The notes beneath the pieces are model-generated. The model was not told the DNA's origin, did no database searches, and saw nothing but the letters and a program-made list of their open reading frames with translations. From assembly GCA_019136335.1 (NCBI GenBank), contig JAGVUK010000258.1, positions 5,076 through 34,456 on the forward strand: a DNA stretch of 29,381 bases, written 5' to 3'. Numbering within the stretch: the first letter of the stretch is position 1; each line of letters starts with the position of its first letter. This DNA is from Methanomicrobiales archaeon (GTDB lineage Archaea; Halobacteriota; Methanomicrobia; Methanomicrobiales; Methanoculleaceae). Positions 13,706 through 22,641 of this stretch are shown here, one piece after another. Both the position numbers and the translations under genes were made by a program.

Positions 13706-16700
13706 GATCAGCTTCACGAGCCCGTGCCGGGGTTCGAGCACCTCGCCGCCCCGTTTCAGCTGGTCGATGGTGTGCTCGACCTTGTCGCGGGAGAAGCCCT
13801 GCTGGACCAGGATGTCGATGACCTCGTCGACCCTTGCCTGGCCGCCGGAGTCGCCAGAGACGTTCCGGATCGTCTCCTTGACCGACCGGATGATGTCGCG
13901 CTGCGACTTCGTGACCCCGGTCACGAGCTTGTCGATATCGAAGCTCCCCGTCTCGGCGTCGTAGGCGACCTGCCGGAGACAGGCGTCGACGATCTTCAAG
14001 ATCCGGTCGGTGTCCTCGGTGTCGACGGTGTTTGAGAGGCGCATCCGGGCGCTCGCCTCCGCAAGCCGGACCTGCGCCTCGAGCTGCCGGGCGGTGACCG
14101 GGACGGGCTTGTTCCCGCTCGCGAGATTTCGCAGGCGCATGTAGTAGGCGATCAGCGCCTCCTTTGCCCCGTCGGAGAGGATGGGGAAGCAGGTCCGTTT
14201 GGCGTAGGCGATGTACTTCCGGAGCAGCGTTGGGTCGATATCGGGGGTGACGGGCGCAAGCGCACGCTGGATGTACTCGTCGTTGACGTCCGGCAGCGGC
14301 GCGTATGCGTGCTGCTTGAGCAGCTCGCCGACGCTGTGGGTCTTGATGATGTGCTGCGCGATCGCCCCGTCGCGCTGGGCCTCCGGTTGATCGGTCATCA
14401 CGAAGATGAGATCGAACCGGGAGAGGAGCGAGGGGGGCATGTCGATCTGCTCGCCGATCGGGACGAACTGGTCGAACCGCCCGAGTTTTGGGTTCGCCGC
14501 TCCAAGGAGGGCGCACCGGGACTTCAGGGTCGCGGTGATGCCGGCTTTTGCGACCGAGATCGAGTTGCCGCACCAGATTGGGATGCCGTTGCGCCGGACG
14601 TAGAGCGTGTGGTTCGGGACTTCAAGGCAGTAGATCATACCCGAATAGGGCCGCGTCTCGATATGCCGCTGTCCGTTTGTGTTTACGTTCGGCTCGTTCT
14701 GGCCGTCGCGGATGATGGTCACCTGGTAGATGTCGTGGGTCGCGGCCGATGTCCCGCCCTGCGGGTTGGATGTAGGTGTCCCAGCTTCCCGCATGAGATG
14801 GACGTTCCCGGACCACCCCTTCTTCAGCAGGAGCTCGGTGACGTCGTCGGCGAGCCTCTTTGAGGAAGTGGTGTATACCGAGACCCCGGTCGTCTTGTTG
14901 ACGTAGCCGTCCCCGAGCATGAGCGCGTCGAGGAGCACCTCGATCTGCTCCGGGGGGAGGCTTTTCGCGTAATCGGGGACGTATTTCTCGTGGCATTTGC
15001 CGAACGGTGCAAGGTGCTCTGCGAGCTGCTTTGCGTTGATCGCGAAATTTATCCCGTCGTAGGAGAACCGGAACGGCAGCCGCTCAAGACACCGCCTGAT
15101 CTTCTCGGCCGATTCAGACATCCTCTGCGATATGACCACGCGGTAAGGGACCCCTGTCTGATAGTGCCACTGGACTGAGCCTTCGGAGAGGAAGTAGCCC
15201 AGGAACTCAAGCCAGTCGTCCATCCCGACAAGGATGGGGTCGGTAAGCCTCCCCGCGGAGTTCTGGTTCGCGAACTTGACGGCGGGCGGGATCTCATACG
15301 TATCCTGCGGCTCGCCCTCCCAGACGGCGTTCTTCTTGAACCGCATCCTCTTGTGGATGGGGATCTCGTCCATGCGGATGAACCCGAACCCCTCCCACTC
15401 GTCGGCACGCCGGTTCAGGTTGACGTACATCCGGTGGTTCGGCGTGACCGCGAGGTCTACCTGCCGTGATTTGACGTAGTACAGCTCCCCGTCGTATTCC
15501 GACGCCACGAGATTAGACGGGGCTGCGTACTCGAGCCTCCCGTCGGGGGAGAGCGTCGCAACACGGTCATCTGTGGTTACGTCCTGGAATAACTTCCACC
15601 CGGCCTCGGTGAGGACCTCAGTCTCGTCGTCGTAGCACTGCTGCTCCATCGCCTCGTGGAGCGCGCTCCTATCCTCCTTCGCCATCTTGTCCATCTCGTC
15701 GACGGCGGCGATCCCCATATCGGCAAGGACCAGGGCACCGGCCTCGAGCGTCCAGCGGCCGTCACCGAACTCATCTTTGACGGCCGTTGCCGTCAGCCCG
15801 GCGGAGGTCGACGACTTGCCGCTCGTGTAGATCCCGCGGGGCGAGAGCTTCACGACGTAGCGGAGGATCTGACTCTTTGCTATACCCGGGTCCCCGACCA
15901 GGAGGACATGGATGTCGCCGCGGAGACGGGAGCCGTCCGGCATCTCCTTCGCGATGCCGCCGAAGAGCTGGAGCGCGATCGCCTCCTTCACGTCGTCGGT
16001 CCCGTAGATCGTCGGCGCGATCGACCGGGCGATCTTTTTGTAGATCAGGGGATCGCGGGCGAGCGCTTTGATCTTCGCCTCGTCCTCCTCGGTGATCGAG
16101 ACCTCCTCGAACTCCTTCTCGGCGATCTCGATGGAGTTGCACTCAAGGTAGATGTCAAAGAGCGTGCTCTTCTGGCCGTAGTTGACCCTCTGCACCGACC
16201 GCAGGATACCGTTCACCACCACCCGGTCACCCGGTGCGACCTGGCCGGTGAGGTCGTCGGTGGCGTCGACATCGAGCGTCTGGGGCTGCTCCCCGCCCCG
16301 GAGACCTTCCGGCGACTCCTGGATCCGGAGTTTCTGGGTATCGACGAACCGGCACCGGTTCATGACCAGATCAAGGCGGGTCTTCCTCTCACAGTTCGGG
16401 CAGAAGTCGGGCTCATCGAACCGCCCGTAGCCCTGGGGGACCGGATCGGTGTTCTTATTGCAGGAACGGCACCGGAAGACCGCACTGACGATCCGGGGGC
16501 GCACCTCGGTCGTCTTTCTGAGGATCCCCTCGATGGCGACGAAGGTGTTGATCTGGTCGGCCCGGATATCCCTGACATCGGTCTTCTGCGGCAGGTTCGT
16601 GAACCGGATGTTGATCAGTTCCGGGTCCTGACCATCTTTGAGTTTGAGGAGTTTGTTCTGGACGATCGCATCCCGGATGTCGCCGAGAACCTTCCCCGGG

Positions 16701-16879
16701 CTCCGCAGGAGCTCGAACGCGAGCCTGTTGTTTAAGATCTTCCGAAAATCGATGTAAAGCGACCGCTTATGCGGGTACTCACGGGAGAGCTCGGCGAGCT
16801 CCCGCTTGAACTGCTTCTTTAAGATCTTCGTCCACTCACCGACGACGTCGGTGACCTCGACGGTTACCTCTTCGGGCAC
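13700..16879 (-). CDS. mcm: MCM replicative helicase with an intein
   Basis: This is the hexameric replicative DNA helicase. The 1059-residue precursor has an N-terminal OB/zinc domain with C137, C140, C160 and C163, and Walker A GDPGIAKS (329-336). Walker B VDEMDK (393-398) follows, then an intein at 415-772. After the intein come sensor 1 AANP (794-797), arginine finger SRFD (820-823) and a C-terminal winged helix ending LVKLIG. After splicing, 701 residues remain, the normal archaeal MCM length, with the restored joint EAMEQQ/SISVAKAGI. The gene starts 12 bases after rfcS, so the clamp loader and helicase form an operon. Start: ATG at 16879. Confidence 0.97.
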   Translation of the reverse strand: MPEEVTVEVTDVVGEWTKILKKQFKRELAELSREYPHKRSLYIDFRKILNNRLAFELLRSPGKVLGDIRDAIVQNKLLKLKDGQDPELINIRFTNLPQKTDVRDIRADQINTFVAIEGILRKTTEVRPRIVSAVFRCRSCNKNTDPVPQGYGRFDEPDFCPNCERKTRLDLVMNRCRFVDTQKLRIQESPEGLRGGEQPQTLDVDATDDLTGQVAPGDRVVVNGILRSVQRVNYGQKSTLFDIYLECNSIEIAEKEFEEVSITEEDEAKIKALARDPLIYKKIARSIAPTIYGTDDVKEAIALQLFGGIAKEMPDGSRLRGDIHVLLVGDPGIAKSQILRYVVKLSPRGIYTSGKSSTSAGLTATAVKDEFGDGRWTLEAGALVLADMGIAAVDEMDKMAKEDRSALHEAMEQQCYDDETEVLTEAGWKLFQDVTTDDRVATLSPDGRLEYAAPSNLVASEYDGELYYVKSRQVDLAVTPNHRMYVNLNRRADEWEGFGFIRMDEIPIHKRMRFKKNAVWEGEPQDTYEIPPAVKFANQNSAGRLTDPILVGMDDWLEFLGYFLSEGSVQWHYQTGVPYRVVISQRMSESAEKIRRCLERLPFRFSYDGINFAINAKQLAEHLAPFGKCHEKYVPDYAKSLPPEQIEVLLDALMLGDGYVNKTTGVSVYTTSSKRLADDVTELLLKKGWSGNVHLMREAGTPTSNPQGGTSAATHDIYQVTIIRDGQNEPNVNTNGQRHIETRPYSGMIYCLEVPNHTLYVRRNGIPIWCGNSISVAKAGITATLKSRCALLGAANPKLGRFDQFVPIGEQIDMPPSLLSRFDLIFVMTDQPEAQRDGAIAQHIIKTHSVGELLKQHAYAPLPDVNDEYIQRALAPVTPDIDPTLLRKYIAYAKRTCFPILSDGAKEALIAYYMRLRNLASGNKPVPVTARQLEAQVRLAEASARMRLSNTVDTEDTDRILKIVDACLRQVAYDAETGSFDIDKLVTGVTKSQRDIIRSVKETIRNVSGDSGGQARVDEVIDILVQQGFSRDKVEHTIDQLKRGGEVLEPRHGLVKLIG
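14564..15637 (-). mobile_element. Intein with LAGLIDADG homing endonuclease in MCM
   Basis: The 358 residues from Cys415 to Asn772 of the precursor interrupt the conserved MCM sequence between EAMEQQ and SISVAKAG. The first residue is Cys (CYDDETEVLTEAGWKL, block A). Block B carries TPNH (479-482). Two LAGLIDADG motifs lie at LEFLGYFLSEGS (557-568) and LLDALMLGDGYV (649-660), each with its acidic residue (Glu and Asp) present. Block F is CLEVPNHTLYVRRNG, and the end is IPIWCGN followed by Ser as the +1 extein residue. The penultimate residue is Gly rather than the usual His. The element appears intact for both splicing and homing. Confidence 0.95.
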
Positions 16880-16891
16880 GGCCGGAGCCCC

Positions 16892-17866
16892 TCACCGGTG
16901 CTCCCCTGCGGCGAGGACGAACCGGGCGAGCAGCGCCTCCATCTGGATGTCGCTGCTTGCCCCTTCCGAGAGGCGGAAGTCCGTCTCGCCAAGGGCGTCG
17001 ATCAGTCTCACTTTGAGTGCTCGGTCGATATCGCGCCGGACAAGCGCCCGGTAGCACTGGTTGATCAGTTCGTTCGGGGCGATGCCCCGGCCGCGGGTCA
17101 GGTCGGAGAGAGCCTGCTCGGCCTCATCGAATTTCCCTGCCAGCGCGAGGTCGAGGAGTTCGTCGATCTCCGCGGGGCGGGCGGTCGCGGTGATCTCGTA
17201 GATCAACCCTTCGTCGATCGCGGGGCGGAGGATGGCGGCACCCTGCAGGGCGTTGATGGCCTTCCTCATATCCCCGGAGGCGACGTAGACGATGGCGTCG
17301 AGCGCTCCTTCCGTGACAGTGAGCCCCTCGATTGCGGCGATCCTCGTGATCTCCTCGATGACCGCCTCCCGGTCAAGCGGCCTGAACCGGTAGATGGCGC
17401 ACCGGCTCTGGATGGGGTCGATGATCTTTGAAGAGTAGTTGCATGAGAGGATGAATCGGCAGGTGCGGGCGTAGGTCTCCATCGTCCTCCGGAGGGCGGC
17501 CTGCGCGTCCGTGGTGAGCGCGTCCGCCTCATCGAGGAAGAGGATCTTGAACTGCGCGCCGGCAAGCGGCGACGTCCGGGCGAACTGCTTGATCTGGTTC
17601 CTGACGACGTCGATGCCGCGCTCGTCGGATGCATTCATCTCCCGGAAGTTCGTCTGCCACGATTCACCGAAGAACTCCCGCGCGAGCGCCACGGCGGCGG
17701 TCGTCTTCCCGATCCCGGCGCTGCCGGTGAAGAGGAGGTGCGGCAGGTTGCCGGTCTTCACGTAGGATTGGAGGCGCACCACGATCTCCTTCTGCCCGAC
17801 CATCTCGTCAAGTATCCGGGGCCGATACTTCTCTATCCAGATGGTGTGGTTACCGTCCATTTGCAT
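16892..17866 (-). CDS. rfcS: Replication factor C small subunit
   Basis: This clamp-loader ATPase subunit loads PCNA on primed DNA. From the ATG at 17866 it has 324 residues, the usual size. Motifs are WIEKYRPR near the start, Walker A GSAGIGKT (48-55), Walker B LDEADAL (111-117), sensor 1 CNYSSKI (142-148) and the SRC arginine finger (154-156). The C-terminal collar domain follows. No intein is present, unlike many archaeal RfcS. The open frame extends 90 codons upstream but that translation is not RFC-like. A TTTTACGA element about 30 bases upstream suggests a leaderless mRNA starting at or near the ATG. A second ATG two codons in is also possible. Confidence 0.95.
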   Translation of the reverse strand: MQMDGNHTIWIEKYRPRILDEMVGQKEIVVRLQSYVKTGNLPHLLFTGSAGIGKTTAAVALAREFFGESWQTNFREMNASDERGIDVVRNQIKQFARTSPLAGAQFKILFLDEADALTTDAQAALRRTMETYARTCRFILSCNYSSKIIDPIQSRCAIYRFRPLDREAVIEEITRIAAIEGLTVTEGALDAIVYVASGDMRKAINALQGAAILRPAIDEGLIYEITATARPAEIDELLDLALAGKFDEAEQALSDLTRGRGIAPNELINQCYRALVRRDIDRALKVRLIDALGETDFRLSEGASSDIQMEALLARFVLAAGEHR

Positions 17867-18186
17867 GGGAGTATTGGTGCTCGCGCATCGTAAAAGCATC
17901 GACATCGCTTCGATGATCCTTTTTAGAGGGTTGGAAGAGAATGGATAAGGTACAGATACTGCGGAAACACCTGGAGTTCGCGTGGAAACCGGCCCCGCCC
18001 GGAAGACCCCCGGTGATCCGGGGCGCCTGATACGCCCACGCAATCCGGGCGTGCCCCTCTGCGGCAACGCGAGCGGCCGCACGTTGCCGCAACGATCGCA
18101 AAGACCGCGGGGTGATCGACGCTCCGCCTCACGCACCAGAACCCCGCATGAAGGCAGCTTGACGCACCCAGGGACAGACGACTGAC

Positions 18187-18957
18187 ATGGAACCTGCAGA
18201 ACGGGTATTTGCGCGGGACTTCGCCGCCGCGCGGTATACGGCGGACTCCGGAGACGGCCGGAACGGTTCGTACGTGGTGACGCCCACTGGCGCCTGGTGC
18301 CGCCGTCTCTTCATCGTCGGTGCCCTCACCGAGCGCAGGGGGAGCGGCGACATCGTGCAGGCCCGGGTCGCCGACCCCACCGGCACGTTCAGGGTCTCGA
18401 CGGATTGGCAGAGCCCGGACGCGGGTGAGACGCTCAGGCATATCGAACCGCCGGCGTTCGTTGCCGTCACCGGCCGGGCAACACTCATCGGTTCCGGGCC
18501 GCGGGCGTACGCAACGGTAGACGCCGAGGCGCTCTGTGTGGTCAACCGCACCGTCCGCGACCTCTGGGTGCAGAAGACCGCCGGCGCGACGCTCGACCGC
18601 CTTATAGCGCTCGAGGAGGTTCTTTTGGGCGGCGGCGACGAGCGGGCCGCAACCGCCCTCAGGCTCTACGGGACGACAGGGGAAGAGATCCGGGATATGG
18701 CCGGGATGGTGCGTACGGCGCTTGCAAGCGTCCGCCCGGAGATCATTTTCGGCGATATCGGGCCGGTCGCCGGGCGCGACCTCCTCCTTGCCACGCTCGA
18801 AGAAGAGGGCGGTGCCCGGGGCATCGCGGTCGAGGACGCCGTCGCTGCCGGGGTGCGGGCCGGCCTCTCCGCGCGGGAGGCACGAAGAGCACTCGAGGAA
18901 CTCCTTGCTGCAGGTGAATGTTACCAGCCTGCATCGGGCATGATAAAACTGATATAA
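18187..18957 (+). CDS. RPA-associated OB-fold protein (RPA family, COG3390 type)
   Basis: A 256-residue single-stranded-DNA-binding accessory protein. The N-terminal half is an OB fold (RRLFIVGALTERRGSGDIVQARVADPTGTFRV, then FVAVTGRATLIG). The C-terminal end looks like a winged helix (VRAGLSAREARRALEELLAAGECYQP). In haloarchaea such proteins are encoded beside RPA and a phosphoesterase (the rpa-rpap-rpe arrangement) and work with RPA in repair. Here the phosphoesterase follows at once, but the RPA gene itself is not in the window. No clear ribosome binding site precedes the ATG. Confidence 0.8.
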   Translation: MEPAERVFARDFAAARYTADSGDGRNGSYVVTPTGAWCRRLFIVGALTERRGSGDIVQARVADPTGTFRVSTDWQSPDAGETLRHIEPPAFVAVTGRATLIGSGPRAYATVDAEALCVVNRTVRDLWVQKTAGATLDRLIALEEVLLGGGDERAATALRLYGTTGEEIRDMAGMVRTALASVRPEIIFGDIGPVAGRDLLLATLEEEGGARGIAVEDAVAAGVRAGLSAREARRALEELLAAGECYQPASGMIKLI

Positions 18958-18963
18958 CACGGT

Positions 18964-19716
18964 ATGCACCTGCACTTTATCGAGAGCGGCCCTGCCCTCC
19001 TGGTCGAGCAGGACCGGCGCGTGCTCGTCGTCGCCGACCTGCACATGGGGATCGAGTCGGGCCTTGAGCGCCACGGCGTCCACATAACGAGCCGGAGCGC
19101 CGCCCGGACCGCCCGGGTCGTCGCCTGCATCGAGGAGACGGAGCCCGACCTCCTCCTCCTCCTCGGCGACGTCAAGCACAACGTCCCGGTGACGAGCAGG
19201 CAGGAGTACCGGGAACTCCCCGGCATCCTTGAGGTGTTCCGGGACAGGGTGCCGCTCGCCGTCGCCCCGGGAAACCACGACGGCGGCATCGGGCGGTTCC
19301 TCGAACCCGGCGAACTCCTGCCCCCCGGCGGCGCGGTCATCGACGGTGTCGGCTACCTCCACGGGCACACCCGCCCCGATCCCGGACTCTTCGGCCGCCT
19401 CGTCGTCCTCGGCCACCACCACCCGGTCGTCTCGCTCGTGGATGCCGTCGGGTGCGCCGCACGCGCCCGGCCGGCCTACCTCTACTCGGGGCTTGAGGGG
19501 GGGTGCGAGGCGGAGACGCCCCCCGGGAGCCGCACCCGGCTCCTCTTCGTCCCTGCCTTCAACGAGTTTGCGGGAGGCATCGACGTCGGGCGGCTCCCGG
19601 AGAGCGGGCTTGGCCCCCTCTCCCGTTGCATAGACAAAAAGACCGCGGAGGTGTTCTTAGCAGATGGCACGTACGTCGGCTCCCCGGCCACGCTCTATCC
19701 CGCAGACGGCAGGTGA
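18964..19716 (+). CDS. RPA-associated metallophosphoesterase (COG1407 type)
   Basis: This is a 250-residue calcineurin-like phosphoesterase. The dinuclear metal site is complete: ADLHMG (Asp25 and His27), LGDVKH (67-72), GNHDG (103-107), HGHTRP (133-138) and GHHHP (150-154). The GDVKH and HGHTRPDP forms are characteristic of the COG1407 group, which includes the RPA-associated phosphoesterase of haloarchaea. It starts six bases after the stop of the OB-fold gene and overlaps the helicase gene by 53 bases. The substrate is not known. Confidence 0.88.
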   Translation: MHLHFIESGPALLVEQDRRVLVVADLHMGIESGLERHGVHITSRSAARTARVVACIEETEPDLLLLLGDVKHNVPVTSRQEYRELPGILEVFRDRVPLAVAPGNHDGGIGRFLEPGELLPPGGAVIDGVGYLHGHTRPDPGLFGRLVVLGHHHPVVSLVDAVGCAARARPAYLYSGLEGGCEAETPPGSRTRLLFVPAFNEFAGGIDVGRLPESGLGPLSRCIDKKTAEVFLADGTYVGSPATLYPADGR

Positions 19717-22393
19717 ACTCCTTAGCCCCGCGGTCCGCGAGGTCGTCCGGAAGCGCGGGTTTACCACGCTCTCCGAGGCGCAGGAGCAGGCCATCCCGCT
19801 CCTCCTCCAGGGCAAAAACCTGGTCCTGGTGGCCCCGACCGGCACGGGGAAGACCGAGAGCGCGATGCTCCCGGTCTTTGACCGGCTTTGCGCGACTCCC
19901 GGCCCGGGGTTTAAGGCAATCTACATCACTCCTCTCCGGTCCCTGAACCGGGACATCCTCGCGCGGATGGAGTGGTGGTGCCGGGAGCTCGGACTCTCGG
20001 CCGGTGTCCGGCACGGGGATACACCGCAGAACGAGCGGCGGAAACAGGCGCTCAATCCCCCGGATCTCCTGATCACGACACCGGAGTCCCTGCAGGCGCT
20101 CTTCATGGGCAAACGTCTCCGGGAGCACTTAAAGAACGTCAGGTACGTCGTCGTCGATGAGATCCACGAACTCGCCGACAGCAAGCGGGGAGCCCAGCTC
20201 GCGGTGGCGCTCGAACGCCTGGCCGCCTACACGAGGGGGTTCCAGCGGATCGGCCTCTCGGCGACCGTCGGGAACCCGGACGAGATAGGGCGGTTCCTCT
20301 GCGGGGCCCGGGCGTTCTCGCTAGTCGAGGTGCCGGTGGCGAGCCACCTCGAGATCGGCGTCCGGTTTGCCGGGGAGGACTTCGCCGCCCAGACGCGGGC
20401 CGTCGGGGAGTGCCTCGACGCTCCGGGATCCACCCTTGTCTTTGTCAACACCCGGGTGACCGCCGAGGCCCTCGGGCACGAGCTCTATCCCCGCGGCGAC
20501 GTCGAGGTCCACCACGGCTCGCTCTCGCGGGACGTCAGGGTCGAGGCCGAAGAGCGGTTCAGGAATGGCGAGATCCGGACACTCATCGCCACATCGTCGA
20601 TGGAACTCGGGATCGATATCGGGCACATCGAGCACGTCATCCAGTTCGGTTCTCCCCGGCAGGTCTCGCGCCTGGTGCAGCGGGTCGGCCGGGCCGGCCA
20701 CCAGCTCGACGCCGTCTCGCGTGGCACCGTCCTCGCCATGGGGTTTGATGACCTTCTTGAGTCGCTCGTGATTGCACGCCGGGCGAAGGCAAACGAGTGC
20801 GAGCGGATCGTCCCGCCCGCCGGCGCCGCCGACGTGCTCGCAAACCAGGTGGCGGCGATCGCGGTCGAGTACGGCGAGATCGAGGTCTCCCGCGTCCGGG
20901 AGATAGTCGAGCGGTCGGGTGTCTTTGCCGGGTGCGGCTCCCTCCTTGACGCCGTCTGCCGCCAGATGGCGGAGCACCGGCTGATCCGGCTCGACGGGAC
21001 CCGGATCGTCCGGACGGGGCGCGCCCGGCGCTACCTCATCGAGAACCTCTCGATGATCCACGACGAGCGGAAGATGGAGATCTTCGATATTGTCTCGCGC
21101 CGCACGGTCGGTACCCTGGACGAGTCGTTCGTCCTCGGCTGGATGCACACCGGCGCGGTCTTCATCACAAAAGGCCAGCTCTGGCAGGTGCTCGAGATCG
21201 AGGGCGGGCGGATCACGGTCGAGCCGGCCGCCCGGGCAAGAGGGGAGGTCCCGTCGTGGGAAGGCGAGCAGATCCCGGTGCCGTTCGCCGTCGCCCGGGA
21301 AGTCGGGGCGCTCCGGAGGACCCGGGCGTTCTCCCGCTACTCCGATATCCCGGCGGCGATCCGGTACGCAGAGCGGTTCATCGCCCGGATGGACGACGGC
21401 CATTACCCGGTCCCCTCGGACCGCCTCATCACCCTCGAGGAGACGGACGAGGGCGTGGTCTGCAACGTCTGTGGGGGTCACAAGGCGAACGAGGCGCTGG
21501 CCCGGGCGCTCTCGGTCCTCCTCTCAGCCCGGTACGGGACGACGGTCGGGATCGAGGTCGGCGCCTACCGGTTCCTCCTGCGCCTGCCGCCGACCGTCCG
21601 CTCGCTTGAGGTAGAGGAGACCCTCGCGACGCTCGAGCCCGCGCACCTCCCGGGGGTCCTGAAACTCGCCTTGAAGCGGACGGCGCTCTTTAAATGGAAA
21701 CTCGTGCAGGTGGCAAAGAAGTTCGGCGCCATCGATGCGGATGCCGACTACGAGCGGTTCAGCATCCACCGGCTCATCGACCTCTTCGACGAGACCGTCA
21801 TCGCGGCTGAGGCCTACCGGGAGCTTTTCAGCAACTCCATGGACGTGGACGCGGCGCAGGAGATCCTCCTCGCGGTTCGCGACGGCCGGATTGCCGTCAC
21901 CACGGGAAGGTTGAGCCCGCTCGGGAGTGAAGGGCTCTCCTCGTCGCGGGATATGATCCCGCCGCCGCTCGTTGACCAGGCAGTGATCGGGACGCTCGTG
22001 CGGCGCCTGGAAAAAGAAGACGTCATCCTCTTCTGCATGCACTGCCGGAAGTGGAAGAGTCGGACCGTCGTCGAACGGGTCCCCGACCGGCCGCAGTGCC
22101 CGCTCTGCAACGCCCGCCTCATCGCGGCGCTGAAACCCTGGGACGAACAGTTCATCCCGGCGATGAGGAAGAAGGAGAAGACGGAGGAGGAGCGGGCGGT
22201 CGAGGTCCGGTTCCTCAGGAATGCAAACATCGTCCTCTCCAGTGGGAAGAAGGCAGTGACCGCCCTCGCCGCAAAGGGCGTCGGCCCGGAGGCGGCGTCC
22301 CGGGTCCTCGCAACCCTGGCCGAAGGGGACGCGTTCTACCGCGAGATCCTGAAGGCCGAGCGTAACTACGTCAAGACGCACCGGTTCTGGTAG
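19664..22393 (+). CDS. lhr: Lhr-type superfamily 2 DNA/RNA helicase
   Basis: Lhr-core helicases are 3'-5' translocases linked to DNA repair and replication stress in archaea. The 909 residues show motif I APTGTGKT (57-64), motif II DEIH (165-168), motif III SATVGN (199-204), motif V SSMELGID (311-318) and motif VI QRVGRAGH (339-346). The family winged helix and Lhr-specific beta domain follow. Near the C-terminus is a four-cysteine zinc site, CMHC (791-794) and CPLC (812-815). The ATG at 19664 follows GGAGGTG by about ten bases, and the gene overlaps the phosphoesterase gene, so the three proteins are made from one transcript. Confidence 0.93.
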   Translation: MARTSAPRPRSIPQTAGELLSPAVREVVRKRGFTTLSEAQEQAIPLLLQGKNLVLVAPTGTGKTESAMLPVFDRLCATPGPGFKAIYITPLRSLNRDILARMEWWCRELGLSAGVRHGDTPQNERRKQALNPPDLLITTPESLQALFMGKRLREHLKNVRYVVVDEIHELADSKRGAQLAVALERLAAYTRGFQRIGLSATVGNPDEIGRFLCGARAFSLVEVPVASHLEIGVRFAGEDFAAQTRAVGECLDAPGSTLVFVNTRVTAEALGHELYPRGDVEVHHGSLSRDVRVEAEERFRNGEIRTLIATSSMELGIDIGHIEHVIQFGSPRQVSRLVQRVGRAGHQLDAVSRGTVLAMGFDDLLESLVIARRAKANECERIVPPAGAADVLANQVAAIAVEYGEIEVSRVREIVERSGVFAGCGSLLDAVCRQMAEHRLIRLDGTRIVRTGRARRYLIENLSMIHDERKMEIFDIVSRRTVGTLDESFVLGWMHTGAVFITKGQLWQVLEIEGGRITVEPAARARGEVPSWEGEQIPVPFAVAREVGALRRTRAFSRYSDIPAAIRYAERFIARMDDGHYPVPSDRLITLEETDEGVVCNVCGGHKANEALARALSVLLSARYGTTVGIEVGAYRFLLRLPPTVRSLEVEETLATLEPAHLPGVLKLALKRTALFKWKLVQVAKKFGAIDADADYERFSIHRLIDLFDETVIAAEAYRELFSNSMDVDAAQEILLAVRDGRIAVTTGRLSPLGSEGLSSSRDMIPPPLVDQAVIGTLVRRLEKEDVILFCMHCRKWKSRTVVERVPDRPQCPLCNARLIAALKPWDEQFIPAMRKKEKTEEERAVEVRFLRNANIVLSSGKKAVTALAAKGVGPEAASRVLATLAEGDAFYREILKAERNYVKTHRFW

Positions 22394-22432
22394 GGCGTCG
22401 CAGGCGCGCAGTTACAGGAGAAACGACCAGAG

Positions 22433-22530
22433 TTTTAAAAGCCCGTTATAGTGCTGTGGGGACTACCGCAAGCAGGGGGGAGGGGACAGGGGAGGTGATG
22501 CTCCCCCCGGCTTGAGCCGGGGGCTTTCTT
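22433..22530 (+). ncRNA. Candidate small RNA with TATA box and terminal hairpin
   Basis: TTTTAAAA at 22433-22440 is a good archaeal TATA box and predicts a start near 22462. The following 70 bases are G-rich (GCAAGCAGGGGGG, then GGTGATGC) and end in a perfect eight-base-pair hairpin (CCCCCGGC at 22504-22511, TTGA loop, GCCGGGGG at 22516-22523) followed by CTTTCTT. No open frame of note is present. The hairpin could equally be the terminator of lhr. The remaining bases to 22641 show nothing else. Confidence 0.4.
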
Positions 22531-22641
22531 GCACCCCGAAAACCCCGGATCTGTAAATCATCCCAAGCAGGCAGACCGCATCCCTGCAAAAACTTGAGGC
22601 CTCCGGTGAACCCCTCTCGAAAAAAGTCGGAAAAACGGGAT

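Noticed and set aside
16892..18136. 90-residue N-terminal extension of RfcS
   Set aside because: The extension is unlike any RFC sequence and crosses the TATA-like element; the ATG at 17866 gives the normal length.
17923..19422. 499-residue minus-strand frame over the RPA-associated genes
   Set aside because: The plus strand has complete phosphoesterase metal motifs and an OB fold, while this frame has no recognisable motif.
20321..21481. 386-residue antisense frame within lhr
   Set aside because: Low-complexity Asp/Pro/Arg translation lying wholly inside a helicase gene whose motifs are all in the other frame.
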